Below are positions 1 to 8,503 of a DNA stretch of 64,000 bases, piece after piece; within the stretch, counting starts at the first letter, position 1; every line of letters starts with the position of its first letter. The position numbers were made by a program, and so were the translations under genes. The notes under the pieces are model-generated. The model had not been told where the DNA came from and did no database searches. It was given only the letters and a program-made list of their open reading frames with translations. Source of the stretch: Desulfosalsimonas propionicica (GTDB lineage Bacteria; Desulfobacterota; Desulfobacteria; Desulfobacterales; Desulfosalsimonadaceae); NCBI RefSeq assembly GCF_013761005.1, contig NZ_JACDUS010000002.1, positions 310,001-374,000 of the forward strand. Direction: 5' to 3'.

Positions 1-2
1 CC

Positions 3-248
3 CGACTGGGGGCCATGGTGGCATTCGAATATCTGGCCGAAACCGCGCCGGATCTGGCCCGCCAGTCCCTGCAGGCCATGTGGAACCGCTTTGCCGGCCT
101 TGATGATGCCGTCAAAGGGGATATGATTCATCTTTTCGGGGTGTTAAATGATTCTGAATTTGCCGGACGGCTGGAATCAGTGATCAACGGCGACTACCCC
201 CGGGCGGTCAGAGAAATTGCAGAAGAGGTGCTGGGGGATTTGGGGTAA
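3..248 (+). CDS. C-terminal part of an unidentified protein (5' end outside the window)
   Basis: The frame is open to the left edge with no stop before the first in-window ATG at 15, so this is the 3' end of a longer gene. The visible 81 residues are predicted to be helical, with hydrophobic spacing like a HEAT or TPR-type repeat (LARQSLQAMW, then VREIAEEVLG near the end). No catalytic motif is visible. It ends 78 bases before the stop of the convergent EF-G gene, and a strong hairpin lies between the two. I do not recognise the family. A helical-repeat C-terminal domain is the most that can be said. Confidence 0.6.
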   Translation, partial: RLGAMVAFEYLAETAPDLARQSLQAMWNRFAGLDDAVKGDMIHLFGVLNDSEFAGRLESVINGDYPRAVREIAEEVLGDLG

Positions 249-256
249 TATAATTC

Positions 257-298
257 CCCCCTGCAGATGCTTTTTATGAAAAAAAGCATCTGCAGGGG
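257..298. terminator. Hairpin between convergent genes, possible bidirectional terminator
   Basis: Perfect inverted repeat: CCCCTGCAGATGC plus a T run, an ATG loop, an A run, then GCATCTGCAGGGG. It sits between two converging genes. The A/T runs are inside the stem and there is no U tract after it, so it is not a textbook intrinsic terminator on either strand. Confidence 0.5.
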
Positions 299-326
299 AT
301 AGTGTCAAAATTATTGGCGGGTGTTT

Positions 327-2396
327 CTACTTTTCCTGTTCCTGCTGGCTGCGCAGTTCCTCGATGACCTTTTGGGAAATCTGGGCCGGGACCTCGTCAT
401 AGTGGGAAAACTGCATGGAAAACATCCCGCGGCCGCCGGTCATGGAGCGAAGATCCGGCGCATAAGTGAGCACTTCGGCCTGGGGCACCAGTGCGCGCAC
501 CACCTGGTTTTTGCCGCGGCTTTCCATGCCCAGCACCCGGCCGCGCCTGGAGTTTAAATCGCCCATGATATCGCCCATGTATTCCTCTGGGGTGATCACT
601 TCCATTTCCATGATGGGCTCAAGCAGCACGGGATCGGCCTGCTCCATGGCCTTTTTGAAAGCCAGGGACCCGGCGATCTTAAAGGCCATTTCCGAGGAGT
701 CCACGGAATGATATGAGCCGTCATCGACCTTTGCCTGGAAATCAATGCAGGGAAATCCGGCCAGAACGCCTTTTTGCGAGGCCTCGGCAATCCCTTTGTC
801 CACTGCCGGAATATAGGTTTTGGGAATCACGCCGCCGACGATTTTGTCCACGAACTGGTAGCCTGAGCTTCGTTCCAGGGGTTCGAACTCCACCCAGCAG
901 TCGCCGTACTGGCCGTGGCCGCCGGATTGTTTCTTGTGCTTGCCCTGGACCCGGACTTTTTTGCGAAAGGTTTCCTTGTAGGGCACCTTGGGAATATTGA
1001 GATTGACCTCCACATTGTACTTGCGCCGGAGCTTTTCCACCGTGGTTTCGATGTGCACCTGGCCCTGGCCGGTGAGCAGGGTCTGGCGGGTTTCATCGTT
1101 TCGCTCCAGGCGCAGGCCCGGGTCTTCCTCGATGAGCTTGGTCAGCGAGGAGTAGATCTTGTCCTCATCTCCCTTGGATTTAGGGGAAATGGCAAAGGAC
1201 ACCACGCCGCGCAGGGGTTCAGCGGGCTTGTATTCAATGGGTTTGTCCGGGGCGCACAGGGTGTTTCCGGTAACGGTTTCCTTTAGCTTGGCCACGGCCA
1301 CGATATCTCCGGGGCCAGCGCCCTCCAGGGGTTTCTGCTCTTTTCCCTGGATCTGGAGAAGCTGGTTGTAGCGTTCCTTGGTGTCCTTTGTGGCGTTGAA
1401 AAATGTGCCGTCGCCGCCGAGTTTTCCGGAAAAAACCCGGAAAATGTTGAGGCGGCCGGCATAGGGGTCGGCCACGGTTTTAAACACCAGTGCGGAAAAA
1501 GGGGCGTCCGGAGACGGTTCCCGGGATTCCTCGTTTTCCGTGCCCGGAACATATCCGGTCTTCGGCCCCCGGTCCGCCGGGCAGGGCAGGGCGTCTGCCA
1601 TGAGCCCGGCGACCAGGTCCACGCCGATATTTAAGGTGGCAGATCCGCACATCACCGGAACAAAGGCTTTTTCCAGGGTTCCTTTACGCAGGGCGGCCAG
1701 AATTTCTTCGTCTGAAAGGGTTTCGCCTTCCAGGTATTTTTCCACCAGTTCGTCATCGGCTTCCGCGATGTTTTCAATCAGGACCTCGCGCTCGGCCTCG
1801 GCGGTTTCCTGCATGTCTGCGGGAATGTCTGTGCCCTTTGCCTTGCCGTCTTCGTAAACCCAGGCCTTCATGTTGACCAGGTCCACCACACCCTTGAAAT
1901 CGGCTTCCTGACCGATGGGCAGCTGCAGAATAATGGGCTTGGGAGAGAAAATTTCAACCGCGTCATTGAAAGCCTTGGAAAAATCCGCCCGCTCCCGGTC
2001 CACCTTGTTAATGAAAATCACCCGGGGCAGATCGAATTCATCTGCGTATTCCCATGCCTGTTCGGACTGGACCTTGATGCCGTCCACCGCATCAATGACC
2101 ACCACGGCGCTGTCAGCGGCCTGCATGCAAAGCCGGGTATCAGAGAAAAAATTCTGGTCGCCCGGCGTATCAATCAGGTTGATCTTTCGCTGTTTCCAGG
2201 AAAAAGGATAAAAGGCAGTGGATATGCTGCTGCGGCGCTTGAGCTCCTCGGGCTCGAAATCCATGACGGCATTGCCCGCATCCACGCTGCCAAACCGCTT
2301 GGTCGCACCGGCGTTGTGCAGGAGGGCTTCGGCCAGAGACGTCTTACCGGATCCACCGTGTCCGATCAAGGCGATGTTTCTCAGATGTTCTGTCAT
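327..2396 (-). CDS. fusA2: Elongation factor G paralogue (EF-G-like translational GTPase)
   Basis: The 689-residue protein has the EF-G domain order: GTPase, OB-like domain II, and domains III to V. G1 is GHGGSGKT (12-19) and G4 is NKVD (130-133). Two motifs depart from canonical EF-G: switch I reads RRSSIS (54-59) instead of RGITI, and G3 reads DTPGD (76-80), so the catalytic His after DTPG is Asp. The gene is not in an rpsL-rpsG-fusA-tuf cluster. These points suggest a second EF-G rather than the housekeeping translocase; which step it serves (recycling, stress, tetracycline-type protection) cannot be read from sequence. The ATG is preceded by AGGAG at 4 bases. Family call sure, specific role unknown. 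Confidence 0.9.
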   Translation of the reverse strand: MTEHLRNIALIGHGGSGKTSLAEALLHNAGATKRFGSVDAGNAVMDFEPEELKRRSSISTAFYPFSWKQRKINLIDTPGDQNFFSDTRLCMQAADSAVVVIDAVDGIKVQSEQAWEYADEFDLPRVIFINKVDRERADFSKAFNDAVEIFSPKPIILQLPIGQEADFKGVVDLVNMKAWVYEDGKAKGTDIPADMQETAEAEREVLIENIAEADDELVEKYLEGETLSDEEILAALRKGTLEKAFVPVMCGSATLNIGVDLVAGLMADALPCPADRGPKTGYVPGTENEESREPSPDAPFSALVFKTVADPYAGRLNIFRVFSGKLGGDGTFFNATKDTKERYNQLLQIQGKEQKPLEGAGPGDIVAVAKLKETVTGNTLCAPDKPIEYKPAEPLRGVVSFAISPKSKGDEDKIYSSLTKLIEEDPGLRLERNDETRQTLLTGQGQVHIETTVEKLRRKYNVEVNLNIPKVPYKETFRKKVRVQGKHKKQSGGHGQYGDCWVEFEPLERSSGYQFVDKIVGGVIPKTYIPAVDKGIAEASQKGVLAGFPCIDFQAKVDDGSYHSVDSSEMAFKIAGSLAFKKAMEQADPVLLEPIMEMEVITPEEYMGDIMGDLNSRRGRVLGMESRGKNQVVRALVPQAEVLTYAPDLRSMTGGRGMFSMQFSHYDEVPAQISQKVIEELRSQQEQEK

Positions 2397-2507
2397 AAGA
2401 CTCCTAACTCCTCTCTATTCTGCTGGATTTACATGCGAAACGCAATCGTACGCCATCTTATTGTATTTATCGGTTTGACCTGAAAAAATCAACCTTAAAA
2501 GGCGTCT

Positions 2508-3269
2508 TTATTCACCCCGGGCCGGCATCTGCAGGTGCTGGATAAACTCCCGGTTGCCCCTGGACCCGAAAATGGGCGAGGGTGTGACTGCGCCGGGCAT
2601 CAGGCCGCATTGTTTAAAAAAATCAGAAAGTTCTTCAATAACGCGATTGTGCAGGGCCGGGTCCCGGACCACGCCGCCCTTGCCCACCTCGCCCCTGCCC
2701 ACCTCGAACTGGGGCTTGATCAGGGGCAAAATTGTCCCGCCGGACCGGATAAAGGGCTGTACTGCGGGCACCACAATTTTTAAGGAAATAAAGGAAACAT
2801 CGATCACCGCCAGATCCAGGCCGGCCGGAAGATCCTTTTCCGTGGCATGCCGGATGTTAAACCGCTCCATTACCGTCACCCGCGGATCCTGGCGAAGCTG
2901 CCAGGCCAGCTGTCCGTAGCCAACATCCACAGCATACACCCGCTCCGCACCGTGCTGCAAAAGACAATCTGTGAACCCGCCCGTGGATGCGCCCGCATCC
3001 AGGCAGGAAAATCCTGTGACATTGATCTCAAAAGCCGTCAGGGCATGCTCCAGCTTCAATCCTCCCCGGCTGACATAAGCCAGGTCTGAGGCCCGGCTGA
3101 CGATTTCCGCGTTTTCCGCCACCAGGCTGCCGGGTTTGTCCACTGGATGATCATTGACCAGGATATGGCCGGCCATGATCAGGGCCTGGGCCCGCTGGCG
3201 GCTGCCTGCAAGCCCGCGTTCCACAACCAGCAGATCCAGCCGTTTTTTTCCGGATCCAGGGCTTTTCAT
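2508..3269 (-). CDS. tlyA: TlyA-family rRNA 2'-O-methyltransferase (S4 plus FtsJ-like)
   Basis: The 253-residue protein starts with an S4 RNA-binding domain (about 10-70) and continues as an FtsJ/RrmJ-like Rossmann methyltransferase. The SAM-binding motif DAGASTGGFTD is at 91-101. TlyA proteins methylate cytidine 2'-OH in rRNA (C1409 of 16S and/or C1920 of 23S); older annotations call them hemolysins, a role the sequence does not support. The start lies one base after the dxs stop, with no clear Shine-Dalgarno of its own, so translational coupling to dxs is likely. It is the last gene of the leftward xseA-xseB-ispA-dxs-tlyA set, an order seen in many bacteria. Confidence 0.9.
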   Translation of the reverse strand: MKSPGSGKKRLDLLVVERGLAGSRQRAQALIMAGHILVNDHPVDKPGSLVAENAEIVSRASDLAYVSRGGLKLEHALTAFEINVTGFSCLDAGASTGGFTDCLLQHGAERVYAVDVGYGQLAWQLRQDPRVTVMERFNIRHATEKDLPAGLDLAVIDVSFISLKIVVPAVQPFIRSGGTILPLIKPQFEVGRGEVGKGGVVRDPALHNRVIEELSDFFKQCGLMPGAVTPSPIFGSRGNREFIQHLQMPARGE

Positions 3270-3270
3270 G

Positions 3271-5157
3271 TCAGGTAAGATCCCGGCACATGGCCTCTGC
3301 GGCCCTTACCACGGCATCTGCGTCCACCTCGTAATGCTTGCGCAAAACGGATTTTGCGCCGTGTGTCACAAAAGTGTCTTTGATGCCGATCCGGGTGATG
3401 CGAAAGCCTGCGATCCCGGTGTCTGCCATGGCCTCGAGCACCGCGCTGCCGAATCCGCCGTCAAGCACGTTTTCTTCAACTGTTATCACACGGGGAATTT
3501 TTTGGATCAAGCCACTGATAAGCTCTGTGTCCAGGGGCTTGACAAACCGGGCATTGACTACAGTGGCGGAAATGCCTTTGTGGGCAAGCATCTGCCGGGC
3601 TTTTACGGCCTCCGGGACAGAGTGGCCGACGGCTATAATCAAAATATCATCACCGCTGCAAAGCACTTCCGCCTTGCCGATGGCAAGGGGCTGGTCATTT
3701 TTTTCGGCTTTTTCCGGATTTTCGCCCGTGACCTTGCCCCTGGGATAACGCACGGCCACCGGGCCCGGATGGTTGACAGCGGTTACCAGCATGCGTTGAA
3801 ACTCGTGTTCGTCCATGGGGGCCATGACCACCATGTTGGCAATGGCCCGCAGATAGCTCAAATCAAACAGGCCGTGATGGGTGGGTCCGTCTTCGCCCAC
3901 AATGCCGCCCCGGTCCACGGCAAACACCACTGGAAGGGATTCCAGGCAGACATCGTGGATAATCTGGTCATAGGCCCGCTGGAGAAAAGTGGAGTAAATG
4001 GTTACCACCGGCTTGTAGCCCTCTGTGGCCATGCCTGCGGCAAAGGTGACACCGTGGGGTTCGGCAATGCCCACGTCATAGAACCGGTCCGGAAATTTTT
4101 CTGAAAATGGCCCGAGCCCGGTGCCTTCGGGCATGGCCGCGGTCACGGCAATGATGTTTGGGTCCTTTTCCGCCAGGCGCACCATGGTCTGGCCGAAAAC
4201 ATCGGTGTATGAAGGCAGATCGCTGCAGTTGACCCGGTTTCCGGTTTCAGCATCAAAGCAGCCCACGCCGTGGAAATAAACCGGGTTGGATTCGGCCGGG
4301 CCGTAGCCCCGGCCCTTTGTGGTGGCCACGTGGAGCAAAACCGGCTCGTCAAGGTTTTTGATGTTTTCCAGGATATCGATCAACTGGTCGATGCGATGGC
4401 CCTTGATGGGACCGAAATATTCGAAGTTAAAGGCTTCAAAAAGCATGCCCGGCGTGACAAAGGCCTTGATGGACTCTTCTGCCCGCTTGGCCAGAGAATA
4501 GGCGTCACTGCCGATTTTGGGCAGGGAACGCAGCAGCTCGCCGAACTCCTTTCGTCTGTCCTGGATGAATTTTCCGGAAAACGTCCGGCTCAGAAGCGAT
4601 GACAGGGCCCCCACGTTGGGGGAGATCGACATTTCATTGTCATTTAAAATCACAATGAGTTCCTTGTGAATGGCCCCGGCCTGGTTTAATGCTTCGTAGG
4701 CCAGGCCCGCGGTCATGGAGCCATCACCGATGACGGCAATCACCCGGGAATCGTCGTTTTTGAGGCGCTTGGCACATGATATGCCCAGGCCGGCGGAAAT
4801 TGAGGTGCTGGAATGGCCGGTGGAAAAGGCATCACACGGGCTTTCTGTTATCTTGGGAAACCCGGACAGCCCGCCGAACTGCCTGAGGCTGGAAAAACGA
4901 TCAGCCCGGCCGGTGAGCAGCTTGTGGGTATAGGACTGATGGCCCACGTCCCAGACCAGTTTGTCCGTGGGGATGTCAAACACGTAATGAATGGCAATGG
5001 TGAGTTCCACCACGCCGAGATTAGAGGCAAGATGCCCGCCGGTTTTGGATACCACCCCGACGATGCGCTCCCGGATTTCCCGGGCCAGGTCAGGCAGCCG
5101 GGAGCGGGGCAGTCTTTTTAGATCCGCAGGGGAATGAATGGTTTCAAGTAAGCCCAA
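3271..5157 (-). CDS. dxs: 1-deoxy-D-xylulose-5-phosphate synthase
   Basis: First enzyme of the MEP isoprenoid pathway: a thiamine-diphosphate enzyme joining pyruvate and glyceraldehyde 3-phosphate. The 628 residues match the usual length (about 620-640). Visible motifs are the ThDP/Mg signature GDGSMTAG (144-151) with NDNEMS (172-177), then the transketolase pyrimidine-binding and C-terminal domains (for example GEDGPTHHG in the middle). The start codon is TTG at 5157 with GGAG about 11 bases upstream; no nearby in-frame ATG competes. The next gene upstream is ispA, so two steps of isoprenoid synthesis are co-directional. Confidence 0.97.
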   Translation of the reverse strand: MGLLETIHSPADLKRLPRSRLPDLAREIRERIVGVVSKTGGHLASNLGVVELTIAIHYVFDIPTDKLVWDVGHQSYTHKLLTGRADRFSSLRQFGGLSGFPKITESPCDAFSTGHSSTSISAGLGISCAKRLKNDDSRVIAVIGDGSMTAGLAYEALNQAGAIHKELIVILNDNEMSISPNVGALSSLLSRTFSGKFIQDRRKEFGELLRSLPKIGSDAYSLAKRAEESIKAFVTPGMLFEAFNFEYFGPIKGHRIDQLIDILENIKNLDEPVLLHVATTKGRGYGPAESNPVYFHGVGCFDAETGNRVNCSDLPSYTDVFGQTMVRLAEKDPNIIAVTAAMPEGTGLGPFSEKFPDRFYDVGIAEPHGVTFAAGMATEGYKPVVTIYSTFLQRAYDQIIHDVCLESLPVVFAVDRGGIVGEDGPTHHGLFDLSYLRAIANMVVMAPMDEHEFQRMLVTAVNHPGPVAVRYPRGKVTGENPEKAEKNDQPLAIGKAEVLCSGDDILIIAVGHSVPEAVKARQMLAHKGISATVVNARFVKPLDTELISGLIQKIPRVITVEENVLDGGFGSAVLEAMADTGIAGFRITRIGIKDTFVTHGAKSVLRKHYEVDADAVVRAAEAMCRDLT

Positions 5158-5228
5158 TGAAATCGATTCTCCAAACTAACAATTATATGGTTCATATGAT
5201 TGGGATGCCGGATCGCCGGTACGGCTGT

Positions 5229-6149
5229 TTATTTGTCCCTTTCAACAATATAGGCGGCCAGGGCGGTCAAAGGTGCTGCCTTGTTACCAAAAATCTCAAT
5301 TGCCTGCAAGGCTTTGGAAATCAGGTCTGCGGCATAATCCCGGGCCGCATCAATGCCCATGAGGGAAGGGTAGGTGGATTTGGCCCGGGCGGTATCGGTT
5401 CCGGAAGCCTTGCCCATGCGTCCCGGGTTGCCGCAGACGTTTAAAATATCGTCAGTGACCTGAAAGGCCAGGCCGATATGGCCGGCATAGGTGGTCAGGG
5501 CCTGTTTTCCGGCCTCATCTGCACCTGCGAGCAGGCCGCCGGTTTCAATCGAGGCACGGATCAGGGCCCCGGTTTTCAACTCATGCATCTGCTTGAGATC
5601 CGCCAGGGCCAGGCCCTGGCCCTCGCCGGCCATGTCCTGCATCTGCCCTTCGATCATGCCGCAGTAGCCGGCCGCTTTTGAAATCACATCAATGGATTCC
5701 AGAATCCCGGCCGCTTTTTCCGGGTCAAGCTTTGCGCATCCGGCCAGGATTTCAAAGGCCAGGGTCAGAAGGGCGTCTCCGGCCAGAATGGCCGTGGCTT
5801 CGTCAAAGGCCACATGGCAGGTGGGCCGGCCCCGTCGCAGTTGGTCATCATCCATGGCCGGCAGATCATCATGGATCAGGGAATAGGTGTGGATCATTTC
5901 AATGGCGCAGCCGGCCTGAAGCACTGCCTTATCTGCCGAGCCTCCCGCAGCCTCGGCTGCTGCCATGCACAGCACCGGCCGCAGGCGTTTTCCCGGTGCC
6001 ATGAGGGAATGGCACATGGCCGCGCACACCCGGCTGGGTTCCGGGCCGCAGGAGAGCAGGGCGGCCAGGTGTTTGTTAATCCGGTCCTGGTGACTTTTCA
6101 AATACCCGGCCAAATCAAATGACCGGGCCTGATTTTTGAGATTATTCAT
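5229..6149 (-). CDS. ispA: Polyprenyl (farnesyl/geranylgeranyl) diphosphate synthase
   Basis: Short-chain trans-prenyltransferase that condenses IPP with DMAPP/GPP in the cytoplasm. The first aspartate-rich motif DDLPAMDDD and the second, DDILN, are both visible. The amino-acid pattern before the first motif (MIHTYSLIHDD) fits a farnesyl-type enzyme, though product length cannot be fixed by eye. The frame extends upstream to 6191, but the ATG at 6149 overlaps the xseB stop by 8 bases and begins a typical N-terminus, so it is preferred (306 residues). Translational coupling to xseB is likely. Confidence 0.92.
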   Translation of the reverse strand: MNNLKNQARSFDLAGYLKSHQDRINKHLAALLSCGPEPSRVCAAMCHSLMAPGKRLRPVLCMAAAEAAGGSADKAVLQAGCAIEMIHTYSLIHDDLPAMDDDQLRRGRPTCHVAFDEATAILAGDALLTLAFEILAGCAKLDPEKAAGILESIDVISKAAGYCGMIEGQMQDMAGEGQGLALADLKQMHELKTGALIRASIETGGLLAGADEAGKQALTTYAGHIGLAFQVTDDILNVCGNPGRMGKASGTDTARAKSTYPSLMGIDAARDYAADLISKALQAIEIFGNKAAPLTALAAYIVERDK

Positions 6150-6402
6150 TGCTGCCGGCATTTTTTTCAGATGGGGCGGTGTTTTCGGCAAAAGGGACTT
6201 GCGCTGTGGTGCCGTCCTGCTTTTCCATCAACTGAACAATCTTTTTCTCCGTTTCATCGAGTTTTTCAAAACAGGCCCGGGACAGGCCGATGCCTTCCTC
6301 AAATTTTTTCAATGCTTTGTCCAATGGCAAATTGCCGGCTTCCAGCTCTTCGACAATCTTTTCAAGCTGGGCCATGGATTCTTCAAACGTCTTTTTTGCC
6401 AT
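6142..6402 (-). CDS. xseB: Exodeoxyribonuclease VII small subunit
   Basis: Small helical subunit of the ExoVII nuclease, which degrades single-stranded DNA into oligonucleotides. The 86-residue protein shows the family pattern: FEESMAQLEKIVEELEAGNLPLD (split here as FEESMAQLEKIVEELE followed by AGNLPLDKALK), then a second helix with YE-like acidic residues. The start is ATG 6402, with AAGGA about 10 bases upstream; a longer frame from TTG 6420 lacks such a site. It overlaps the end of xseA by 20 bases and the start of ispA by 8 bases, so the three genes are probably one transcript. Confidence 0.93.
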   Translation of the reverse strand: MAKKTFEESMAQLEKIVEELEAGNLPLDKALKKFEEGIGLSRACFEKLDETEKKIVQLMEKQDGTTAQVPFAENTAPSEKNAGSNE

Positions 6403-7756
6403 TATTATTTTTCCTTTCAATCCGGCATGTTAACATGCCTTTTGCAAGTATGACTTCAACGTTTTGTCCCGTGCTCACAGCTGCGGCATCTGTGAGCACG
6501 GTTTTGTCCGGCAGGACCCGGGTGATGCTGTAGCCCCGATCCAGCACGGCCAGGGGGCTGAGTGCATTCATGCGTCCACAGGCCGACTCCAGCCGTGCGC
6601 GCTTTTCCTGGACAAGGTTTTTGCCTGCGGATTTCAGGCGCCGGTCCAGGTTTTGGTGCCGGTCGGCCAGGGCAGACACGCGGTCGGCCAGGGGCACGGC
6701 CATAAGCCGGTCATGGCGCCAGCACAGCCGTTCGCGCCGGTTTGCCGCAATTCGTTTCATGGCCTGGGTCAGCCGGGCATGGATTTCATCTATGCGGATG
6801 CGCAGGTCATCCATGCGCTGCCTGGGATGAACCAGGCGGCGGGTGAGTTTCTGCGTGTTTTGCCGCAGATCCCGCACCTGCCGGACGATTGCCCCTTGCA
6901 GCCGGCGGGTGAGCACCTGGAGGGTATAGCTCACATCCTGTTTGACCGGCACGGCCAGCTCGGCGGCTGCAGACGGGGTGGGCGCGCGCAGATCGGCCGT
7001 GAAATCGGCAATGGTGTAATCGGTTTCATGGCCTACAGCAGAGATCACCGGGATTTCCGATGCAAAGATTGCCCGGGCCACGGCCTCTGAATTAAATGCC
7101 GCCAAATCCTCAAGCGAGCCGCCGCCCCGGGCCAGGATGATCACGTCTGCAGCCTTGTGGCGGTTTGCCGTCTCAATGGCGGAAACGATTTCCGCCTCTG
7201 CGGTATCGCCCTGGACGGCCGCGGCAATCACGCGGATGGGGATGTTGGCAAACCGCCGGGACATGATACGGATAATGTCATGGACCACCGATCCGGTAGC
7301 CGAGCTGATCACGGCCACGGCAGCAGGCAGAAACGGGACAGGCTTTTTGTATTTTTCATCAAACAGGCCTTCAGCCGACAGTTTCTGCTTGAGCTGCTCA
7401 AATGCGGCCTGCAGGGCTCCGGCACCCGAGGGCTCGATGTATTCCAGAATGATCTGATAGCTGCCCCTCGGGGCATATACACTGATGCGGCCGAAACCCG
7501 TGGCCTGCATACCGTCTTCAAGGTCAAATTTCAGGCTTCTGGCCTGGCCCTTAAACATCACGGCCTGGATCTGGGCGTCCTTGTCCTTTAGTGTAAAATA
7601 GCAGTGGCCGGATGCCGGCACGCGCAGATTGGAGATTTCACCGGAAATCCAAACAAATGGATAGTTTTTTTCCAGAAGCGTTCTGATCTGCGCGGTCAGT
7701 GCGCTGACCGTATAAACATTTCGCGCCGCGCCTATATGGGAATCCGTCGGGTTCAT
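6383..7756 (-). CDS. xseA: Exodeoxyribonuclease VII large subunit
   Basis: Catalytic subunit of ExoVII (457 residues, usual length). It has an N-terminal OB-fold (about 15-110, with the family pattern WISGEISNLRVPASGHCYFT), the central nuclease domain with AVISSATGSVVHDI and the segment GGGSLEDLAAFN, and a long coiled C-terminal region that binds XseB. Glycine-rich ARGGGSLEDL and VGHETDYTIADF are diagnostic. It is the first gene of the leftward cluster. No clear Shine-Dalgarno precedes the ATG at 7756. The 300-base gap upstream must hold the promoter. Confidence 0.96.
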   Translation of the reverse strand: MNPTDSHIGAARNVYTVSALTAQIRTLLEKNYPFVWISGEISNLRVPASGHCYFTLKDKDAQIQAVMFKGQARSLKFDLEDGMQATGFGRISVYAPRGSYQIILEYIEPSGAGALQAAFEQLKQKLSAEGLFDEKYKKPVPFLPAAVAVISSATGSVVHDIIRIMSRRFANIPIRVIAAAVQGDTAEAEIVSAIETANRHKAADVIILARGGGSLEDLAAFNSEAVARAIFASEIPVISAVGHETDYTIADFTADLRAPTPSAAAELAVPVKQDVSYTLQVLTRRLQGAIVRQVRDLRQNTQKLTRRLVHPRQRMDDLRIRIDEIHARLTQAMKRIAANRRERLCWRHDRLMAVPLADRVSALADRHQNLDRRLKSAGKNLVQEKRARLESACGRMNALSPLAVLDRGYSITRVLPDKTVLTDAAAVSTGQNVEVILAKGMLTCRIERKNNNGKKDV

Positions 7757-8060
7757 GGGTACGCGTTTTTAAGGTTACTTTTCCGATTGTTTGAATCTTG
7801 CCAAGCTAGCACAGTTGAATCAATCAATCAATCCCAAATCCGGCCAAAATCCGGGGCATAAAAGCCGGCCTTGAAGGGTCATAACAGACCCGCCGGATTT
7901 TTGATAATTTTATAACGTCTGATAAGATATATTATGTAAACTTTTCTTCGGGCCTGGAAAACCAGGGCGTTTAAATGGATTTGGCCTGAAATCATGTGCC
8001 CTTTCGTAAATCGGCTTTTAATGTTTTTTGAGCTTTTGCCTTTTTTCGTTCACCGGGATT
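7757..8060. other. Intergenic region, AT-rich, with a dif-like site
   Basis: No supported gene. It lies between the start of xseA and the end of the small gene at 8061. It holds an ATCAATCA iteration (7817-7832) and an AT-rich segment with a 28-base sequence resembling a XerCD recombination site (7915-7942), listed separately. The xseA promoter should be here but I could not pick one with confidence. Confidence 0.6.
7915..7942 (+). other. Candidate dif-like XerC/XerD site
   Basis: The 28 bases split as 11 + 6 + 11: left arm ACGTCTGATAA, centre GATATA, right arm TTATGTAAACT. Against the E. coli dif right arm (TTATGTTAAAT), 9 of 11 bases agree; the centre agrees at 4 of 6, and the left arm mainly at its inner ATAA. 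The inner ATAA...TTAT symmetry is the expected one. The resemblance is suggestive only; no Xer gene is in the window. Confidence 0.35.
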
Positions 8061-8333
8061 TTATTTCTGATTCGGTTTCCGATCCAGGATTTTTCGCACC
8101 GCAGGCATGATATAAATTTCCTCCAGGGGCATCTGCCGCAGAGAGCCAGCCAGGAGCTCGATTTTTGCGTTTACGGACAGGCGCTTGTCCATGATAAAGA
8201 CCGATTCCCCCTTGATCCGGCAAAGACCGCTTTTTGCATTGACCCCGGTGGCACGCAGGTTTTGTTCCGCCACCCGAATGCCGAGTTTTCCTGCGGTTTC
8301 CACAAGGTGCTGGTAGATTTGGGTTTGTTTCAT
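8061..8333 (-). CDS. Small conserved-looking hypothetical protein (90 residues)
   Basis: I do not recognise a named family. The 90-residue protein begins with a helical segment (IYQHLVETAGKLGIRVAEQNL), then a two-strand region with KSGLCRIKGESVFIMDKRLSV and ends in a basic tail. The segment KSGLCRIKGE followed by FIMDKRL resembles small proteins often found next to metabolic genes in deltaproteobacteria, where no function is assigned. It stands alone, divergent from the membrane protein at 8504. The ATG at 8333 has a weak GGAAAG upstream. Codon use looks like that of its neighbours, which supports a real gene. Confidence 0.65.
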   Translation of the reverse strand: MKQTQIYQHLVETAGKLGIRVAEQNLRATGVNAKSGLCRIKGESVFIMDKRLSVNAKIELLAGSLRQMPLEEIYIMPAVRKILDRKPNQK

Positions 8334-8503
8334 TTCAAAAATCGCTTTCCGTGTACCGATCCGGCTTGAAAACAGCCGGCAATGTGTTATTATATCTTCA
8401 GTTGATTGTCAAAAAACCCTGCAATCGGGCATGATTTCCTTAAAATTGAAGCAGTTGAGAGCTAAACACTTCCATACAACAAGAATTCAGGAGGCGCATT
8501 TAC

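Noticed and set aside
3154-4104. A 316-residue plus-strand frame opposite dxs and tlyA
   Set aside because: It is a codon-pattern shadow of dxs and the end of tlyA; no recognisable domain.
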